Source: Candidatus Dadabacteria bacterium
Lineage (GTDB): Bacteria > Desulfobacterota_D > UBA1144 > Nemesobacterales > UBA2774
Direction of reading: 5' to 3'
DNA length: 9,979 nt
Assembly (NCBI GenBank): GCA_030632765.1
Contig: DAOVUC010000038.1
Span: 1 to 9,979 of the forward strand
In this document: positions 6,548 through 9,979 of the stretch, piece after piece
Layout: the number at the start of each line of letters is the position of its first letter
Numbering within the stretch: the first letter of the stretch is position 1
Translations under genes and position numbers: made by a program
The notes under the pieces: generated by a model
Databases searched by the model: none
Seen by the model: the letters and a program-made list of their open reading frames with translations, nothing else
What the model was told of the DNA's origin: nothing

Positions 6548-6556
6548 AAGGAGAGG
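6548..6556 (+). promoter_or_regulatory. Ribosome binding site of mlaD
   Basis: AAGGAGAGG lies 7 bases before the ATG at 6564. It is the strongest site in the Mla trio, consistent with MlaD being needed in excess: it is hexameric in known complexes. Confidence 0.75.
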
Positions 6557-6563
6557 AACAAAC

Positions 6564-7556
6564 ATGAATACCCAGGTTAAAGTCGGAATATTCTTTGTCG
6601 TTGGCCTTTTAATACTGCTAGCAATATTTGATTTCGTGGGAGATATCCCGTTTTTCAGGAATGATTATAAACTAACGGCTTATTTTAATTCCATCGGAGA
6701 GCTCAGAGAGGGTAATCCTGTAAAACTTGAGGGCTACGATATAGGTAAAGTATCAAAGATCAAAGTGGCTGACAGAAAGATAGAGGTGCAAATAAATGTT
6801 AAAAAGGAAATAGGTGTTCGCAAAGACTCCATAGCCAGCATCAGGCTTACAAGCCTTCTTGGTACAAGCTATATAAATCTCACATTCGGCACCCCACAGA
6901 GCCCTGTAGCTGTTAAAGGAGACGTGCTCCCAAGTCAGGACCCCGCGGATATAAACGAGATACTAACAAAGGTTGAATCCGCTGTAGGCTCTATTGACGG
7001 CGCTTTGAGCGGGCTTGACGTGTTTGGCTCCAACAAAGAACAGCTCTCAAACATCGTAAAGAATATGGATATAGTTCTTGAAGACGTAAAAGAGGGTAAG
7101 GGGACAATAGGTAAGCTATTTAAAGATGATTCACTATACAATGAAGCTGAGAGTACATTTGCAAATGTAAACGAAATCACTACATCCATGAAAGAAGGGA
7201 AGGGTACCCTTGGGAAACTTCTAAATGACGAATCCCTATATAATGACGCGAAAGTTGCGCTTACCAATCTGGGGGAGCTTAGTAAAAAATTAAATACCTC
7301 TGACGGAACGATTGGTAAACTCATAAATGACGATACGCTTTACAATGAAGCCACAGATGCCGCGACTAATTTGAATGACATACTGGAAAAAATAAACTCG
7401 GGCCAGGGCACTCTTGGCCAGCTCGTAAATGATGATTCTTTATATAAAGACGCCAAGGACACTCTCTTAAAGGTAGATAAGAGTATTGATACTCTTGATG
7501 ATTTAGCGCCTCTTGGAGTTCTTGGGACTGCTCTTGGTGTCGTCACCCTCTTTTAG
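6564..7556 (+). CDS. mlaD: MCE (MlaD-type) lipid-binding protein of the transporter, with C-terminal 34-residue repeats
   Basis: The 330-aa protein has one N-terminal membrane anchor (about 7-26) and then an MCE domain (about 37-115): YFNSIGELREGNPVKLEGYD, GKVSKI and LTSLLGTSYINLTFGT match the family's conserved core. MCE domains form hexameric rings with a central lipid tunnel on the periplasmic face. After a helical linker come four copies of a G-x-G-T-(I/L)-G-K-L-x-x-D-(D/E)-(S/T)-L-Y-x-(D/E)-A unit beginning at residues 178, 212, 246 and 280, exactly 34 apart. A hydrophobic tail (LAPLGVLGTALGVVTLF) ends the protein. It is much longer than E. coli MlaD (about 180 aa). Similar GTLGKL repeats occur in long MCE proteins I recall, where the C-terminal helices extend the channel. 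The stop is 4 bp before the parB-like ATG. Confidence 0.94.
   Translation: MNTQVKVGIFFVVGLLILLAIFDFVGDIPFFRNDYKLTAYFNSIGELREGNPVKLEGYDIGKVSKIKVADRKIEVQINVKKEIGVRKDSIASIRLTSLLGTSYINLTFGTPQSPVAVKGDVLPSQDPADINEILTKVESAVGSIDGALSGLDVFGSNKEQLSNIVKNMDIVLEDVKEGKGTIGKLFKDDSLYNEAESTFANVNEITTSMKEGKGTLGKLLNDESLYNDAKVALTNLGELSKKLNTSDGTIGKLINDDTLYNEATDAATNLNDILEKINSGQGTLGQLVNDDSLYKDAKDTLLKVDKSIDTLDDLAPLGVLGTALGVVTLF
7095..7502 (+). repeat. Four 102-bp in-frame repeats encoding 34-residue units in MlaD
   Basis: Units start at 7095, 7197, 7299 and 7401 with no insertion or deletion between them. Protein identity is high in the first 18 residues of each unit (GKGTIGKLFKDDSLYNEA and variants) and low in the remaining 16, which look like amphipathic helix. 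Confidence 0.88.
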
Positions 7557-7560
7557 ATAG

Positions 7561-8523
7561 ATGAAAGTCGTCCACATAGATTTATCTCTTATCGATTTTA
7601 ACGACCTCACCTTTTTTACAGGCAATAGCAATAAAAACCTTATATCCTCACTGCAAGATTCGATTAAGAAAATCGGCATAATAAATGCGCCGATACTTAG
7701 AGAAAAGGGGGGCAAGTATCAGATTGTTACGGGATGGAAGAGGCTTTTCTCCTGTCGGGAATTAGGATACGCACAAGCTCTATGCAGCGTTTACGAGTCA
7801 GGGAAAATAAGGGATGAAGAATGCATCTTAATTATTTACCAGGATAACAGATACGGAATTTCCGAATTGGAGCTCTCAGAGCTCATAACGATGTTTAAGA
7901 ACTTATGCTCCCTAAATGATAAGGAGCTTATTAATAATGTGCTCCCACAGTTTGAAATTCCTCCCTCACGTAAGCATTTGGATAAGTATATAGGTCTCGC
8001 CTCACTAGATAAAGCCATAAAAAAGGCGTTTTTTGAAGATAAGATTACAATTGAGCAGGCACAAATGCTAAGTGAATTGACGCCTGAGAATCGCCTTCCT
8101 GTTTTAACAAATGTGTTGCTAAGGTATAAACTAAATAATAATGAATCACGGCAGGTTATAAACAACATCGAAGTAATTGCTTTAAGAGACTTAAAGTCGG
8201 TTGAAGAGGTTGTCTATAATGCTGAGAACACAACGGTAGAGGAAAAGAGGGGGACAAATGAGCTCAGAGGGCAGCTAAAAAGAATGCGCTACCCGGCTCT
8301 TAGCAAAGTAGAGGAGAAATATAGGAAAGAAGTTGATAATTTAAACCTTCCTAAGGAAGTAAATCTACTTGTTAATCAGTTCTTCGAAGGCAATGATATA
8401 GAATTTAGAATGAAGGTTAAATCCACTCAAGAATTCTCTCGGATATTATCATCTCTTGAGGATTCTTTGCGTTCAGGAGAAATTGAGAAACTCCTGCATA
8501 TTATAAAGCATGGCCACGAATAA
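7561..8523 (+). CDS. ParB-like (ParB N-terminal plus HTH) protein with a diverged nucleotide-binding box
   Basis: The 320-aa product has a ParB/Srx-type N-terminal domain: MKVVHIDLSLIDF, LISSLQDSIKKIGIINAPIL (28-47), YQIVTGWKRLFSCRELG (53-69) and YQDNRYGISELELSEL (93-108). These align with the ParB elements I, 'GERR' and 'ENLQR.DL.P.E'. Residues about 136-205 (RKHLDKYIGLASLDKAI, then KITIEQAQMLSEL) resemble the ParB helix-turn-helix region. The C-terminal third (about 225-320) is charged, with no clear family. The canonical G-E-R-R box, which binds CTP in chromosomal ParB, reads G-W-K-R here. No parA lies beside it, so chromosome partitioning is unlikely from context. A DNA-binding regulator is one option. 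It starts 4 bp after mlaD, without its own Shine-Dalgarno, suggesting translational coupling. Confidence 0.85.
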   Translation: MKVVHIDLSLIDFNDLTFFTGNSNKNLISSLQDSIKKIGIINAPILREKGGKYQIVTGWKRLFSCRELGYAQALCSVYESGKIRDEECILIIYQDNRYGISELELSELITMFKNLCSLNDKELINNVLPQFEIPPSRKHLDKYIGLASLDKAIKKAFFEDKITIEQAQMLSELTPENRLPVLTNVLLRYKLNNNESRQVINNIEVIALRDLKSVEEVVYNAENTTVEEKRGTNELRGQLKRMRYPALSKVEEKYRKEVDNLNLPKEVNLLVNQFFEGNDIEFRMKVKSTQEFSRILSSLEDSLRSGEIEKLLHIIKHGHE

Positions 8524-8582
8524 TTGTTAAATAGTGGTATCAAAATTTATTTGTTATAAGTGCGCATCAAGTTTTGTATATG

Positions 8583-8623
8583 AAATCCCGGGTAACTCAA
8601 TAGCGATTACTCGGGATTTTTTT
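8583..8623 (+). terminator. Strong intrinsic terminator at the end of the operon
   Basis: AAATCCCGGGTAA (8583-8595) pairs with TTACTCGGGATTT (8607-8619), a 13-bp stem with a single G-T pair and an 11-base loop, running into seven T (8617-8623). It lies 60 bp after the parB-like stop and ends transcription of the cluster. Confidence 0.9.
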
Positions 8624-8674
8624 ATTTTCCAGGACGAATGAGCTAATATATTCCTATGTTAATTAATATTAGCC

Positions 8675-8680
8675 AGGAGA
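8675..8680 (+). promoter_or_regulatory. Ribosome binding site of the MaoC hydratase gene
   Basis: AGGAGA lies 5 bases before the ATG at 8686. The promoter must lie in the roughly 50 AT-rich bases between the terminator and this site, but no clear -35/-10 pair stands out. Confidence 0.7.
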
Positions 8681-8685
8681 AGTAG

Positions 8686-9564
8686 ATGGGATTAAATAGA
8701 GATTTCATCGGGCGAGAATTCGGTCCGGAGGTTCATACAGTTGATAAATTTGAAGTAATGGCTTATGCCTCCGCCATTGGTGCGGAGTATTTGAATTATC
8801 TTGAAAATACCGCGCCCAATAACATCGCTCCCCCAAGTTTTTCCGTTACCTATGAGCTCCCGCTGATATACAAATTATTGTCGGATGCTGATCTTCATGG
8901 AAGTGAGCAGAAGGTTAAGGACAATATGTTGATGCTTGTCCATGGTGATCAGCATATGAAATTTTATAACTCAATCGCTCCAGGTGACAAAATCACTTAC
9001 AGGGCAAAAATTACAGATATAGAGGACAAGGGGAGCGGGGAAATTATTAAAATAAATGTGCTCTCGACCTATGGCGATGGTACTAAAATGGTCGAGTCCG
9101 ACTGGGGTCTGTTTATAAGAGGGGCAGGTAGCGGTCAGAGACCTCTCAGAAAAAAAGAAGAACCAAAAGTTTTTGAGCCCGCTCCAACTCTATTTAAAAA
9201 AGTAATCAGAGTACCTATAGATATAACCTACAGATATTCAAAAGCGTCGAATGATATGAACCCGATACATCTGGATAATGAAGTTGCCAAAAAAGCGGGT
9301 CTAAGCGGAATAATAGTTCATGGCCTATGCACTATGTCTATGACAATGCAGGCAATTATAAAAGCCCACTTGGGCGGTGATCCATCAAAACTCCTCTCCT
9401 TGGGCGTGCGTTTCTCAGCCCCTGTGTATCCGGGAGATGAGCTAGTAGTACAAGGCTGGGAGAACGCGAGTGAGGACTCCATAGTTCCAATTGGGTTTGA
9501 TGTGACTAGAAAAAGCGACGGTAAAAAAGTTATAAAGGACGGGAATGCCCAAGTAAGATTATGA
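8686..9564 (+). CDS. MaoC-type double hot-dog (R)-specific enoyl-CoA hydratase
   Basis: The 292-aa protein has two hot-dog halves, as in the hydratase-2 part of peroxisomal multifunctional enzyme 2. The N-terminal half (about 1-150) carries a MaoC N-domain with LVHGDQHMKFYNSIAPGD (84-101), the region that usually binds the acyl chain. The C-terminal half has the active-site motif YSKASNDMNPIHLD (184-197) with D190 and H195 as the catalytic pair, followed by AKKAGLSGIIVHG (201-213) and FSAPVYPGDEL (243-253). The predicted reaction is reversible hydration of trans-2-enoyl-CoA to (3R)-hydroxyacyl-CoA in the cytoplasm, used in fatty acid or side-chain degradation. The exact acyl substrate is not evident. 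The gene is separated from the Mla operon by a terminator and appears independent of it. Confidence 0.92.
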   Translation: MGLNRDFIGREFGPEVHTVDKFEVMAYASAIGAEYLNYLENTAPNNIAPPSFSVTYELPLIYKLLSDADLHGSEQKVKDNMLMLVHGDQHMKFYNSIAPGDKITYRAKITDIEDKGSGEIIKINVLSTYGDGTKMVESDWGLFIRGAGSGQRPLRKKEEPKVFEPAPTLFKKVIRVPIDITYRYSKASNDMNPIHLDNEVAKKAGLSGIIVHGLCTMSMTMQAIIKAHLGGDPSKLLSLGVRFSAPVYPGDELVVQGWENASEDSIVPIGFDVTRKSDGKKVIKDGNAQVRL

Positions 9565-9601
9565 AATGCCCGAATTTGAATCTTACGCAGTTATTTATAA
9601 A

Positions 9602-9979
9602 TTATGCGGGATTAAGCTGAAGCTCCACCTTTGATTCCCACGGGCTCGGGTCTACTAACTTATCTAAAAGATTATCCAAGAGGGCAAGTACATCCCCAAG
9701 ATTAGCTTTATCCCGTGCAGAAATAACGGGGGCCTTATAAACCTTGCCAAGTCTGGTAGAGACGGGAAGTGTTGCTTTGTCCAATTTATTAAAGACCATT
9801 TGCTGGGGTATGGACTCATAACCTGTTGCTTCGAGTATTTGTTCAACCGATTCTATGCGCTCCTCTACCATGGGGTCACTCGCGTCCGCAACATGAAGAA
9901 GCAGAGATGAAGCCCCTAGCTCTTCGAGAGTCGCTCTGAAAGCGCTTATAAGCTCCTTTGGATGCTCTCTCATACATCC
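9602..9979 (-). CDS. hflX: GTPase HflX, C-terminal part (partial, continues past the right edge)
   Basis: The minus-strand frame runs from the right edge to a TAA at 9602-9604 and shows the last 125 residues. KELISAFRATLEELGASSLLLHVADASDP corresponds to the HflX segment just after the G3 motif, usually 'LP..LV.AFRATLEE...ADLLLHVVDASDP'. VFNKLD (62-67 of the fragment) is the G4 guanine-specificity motif and ISARDKANL (86-94) is the G5-like SA. HflX is a ribosome-associated GTPase that rescues stalled ribosomes under stress. The Walker A (G1) and N-terminal HflX domain lie outside the window. The visible piece of G3 reads GC-M-R where most HflX have GF-I-R. It converges on the MaoC gene with 37 bp between them, in which I see no convincing terminator. 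Confidence 0.88.
   Translation of the reverse strand, partial: GCMREHPKELISAFRATLEELGASSLLLHVADASDPMVEERIESVEQILEATGYESIPQQMVFNKLDKATLPVSTRLGKVYKAPVISARDKANLGDVLALLDNLLDKLVDPSPWESKVELQLNPA

Larger units (their letters stand above)
2285..8523 (+). other. Putative six-gene operon: alr, repeat protein, mlaE, mlaF, mlaD, parB-like
   Basis: All six genes are on the plus strand with gaps of 64, 35, 13, 18 and 4 bp. No hairpin followed by a T-run is visible in any gap, while a clear one follows the last gene at 8583. The 64-bp gap after alr (3374-3437) is AT-rich and could hold a second promoter, though I see no convincing one. Cotranscription is inference from layout. Confidence 0.6.

Noticed and set aside
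6935..7324. Minus-strand open frame of 129 codons inside mlaD
   Set aside because: It mirrors the repeated mlaD codons and shows repeats only for that reason; there is no ribosome binding site or recognisable product.
7095..7502. CRISPR-like or satellite DNA interpretation of the 102-bp periodicity
   Set aside because: The repeat is in frame, conserved at the protein level rather than as DNA, and lies fully inside the mlaD coding region.
7561..8523. Reading the ParB-like gene as evidence of a plasmid or a partition locus
   Set aside because: There is no parA, no visible parS-like palindrome and no replication gene nearby; the neighbours are housekeeping and envelope genes.
9565..9601. Possible bidirectional terminator between the MaoC gene and hflX
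   Set aside because: Only a 4-bp CGCA/TGCG pairing and a short AT palindrome are present, with no T-run in a proper position.

Overview
The window looks like chromosomal sequence from a Gram-negative (diderm) bacterium. It carries an MlaE/MlaF/MlaD-type lipid ABC transporter, whose family works between the inner and outer membranes, together with several exported proteins. Coding regions are tightly packed and moderately AT-rich. The alr/Mla cluster and the double hot-dog MaoC hydratase would fit a deltaproteobacterial or related uncultivated lineage. That placement is inference; no rRNA or other clean taxonomic marker is present. I see no mobile element, CRISPR array, tRNA or rRNA.

Left part (1-2139). 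The N-terminal 131 codons of an inositol-dehydrogenase-like Gfo/Idh/MocA oxidoreductase run leftward off the edge. Divergent from it are two small exported proteins: a 164-aa periplasmic protein of a conserved hypothetical family (YFSD.P...GH motifs), and a 65-aa Cys-containing orphan with its own promoter, ribosome binding site and possible compact terminator. A class I SAM-dependent methyltransferase converges on them from the minus strand.

Central operon (2285-8523). Six plus-strand genes with short gaps and no terminator between them: alanine racemase (alr), a 484-aa exported protein built of about 24 degenerate repeats of roughly 19 residues centred on a Leu-Trp-Pro-Phe-like core, the MlaE permease, the MlaF ATPase, an MCE/MlaD protein with four exactly spaced 34-residue C-terminal repeats, and a divergent ParB-like protein. 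A strong intrinsic terminator follows at 8583-8623. The transporter trio presumably moves lipid across the envelope. No MlaA, MlaB or MlaC is encoded here, so the repeat protein, sitting directly before mlaE, is the best local candidate for an envelope partner. That is the most interesting unexplained element in the window. The alr upstream region holds overlapping divergent promoters, a possible 18-codon leader ORF, and a promoter that would give an almost leaderless alr message.

Right part (8686-9979). A MaoC-type double hot-dog (R)-specific enoyl-CoA hydratase gene, monocistronic as far as can be seen, converges on the C-terminal end of an HflX GTPase gene that continues beyond the right edge.
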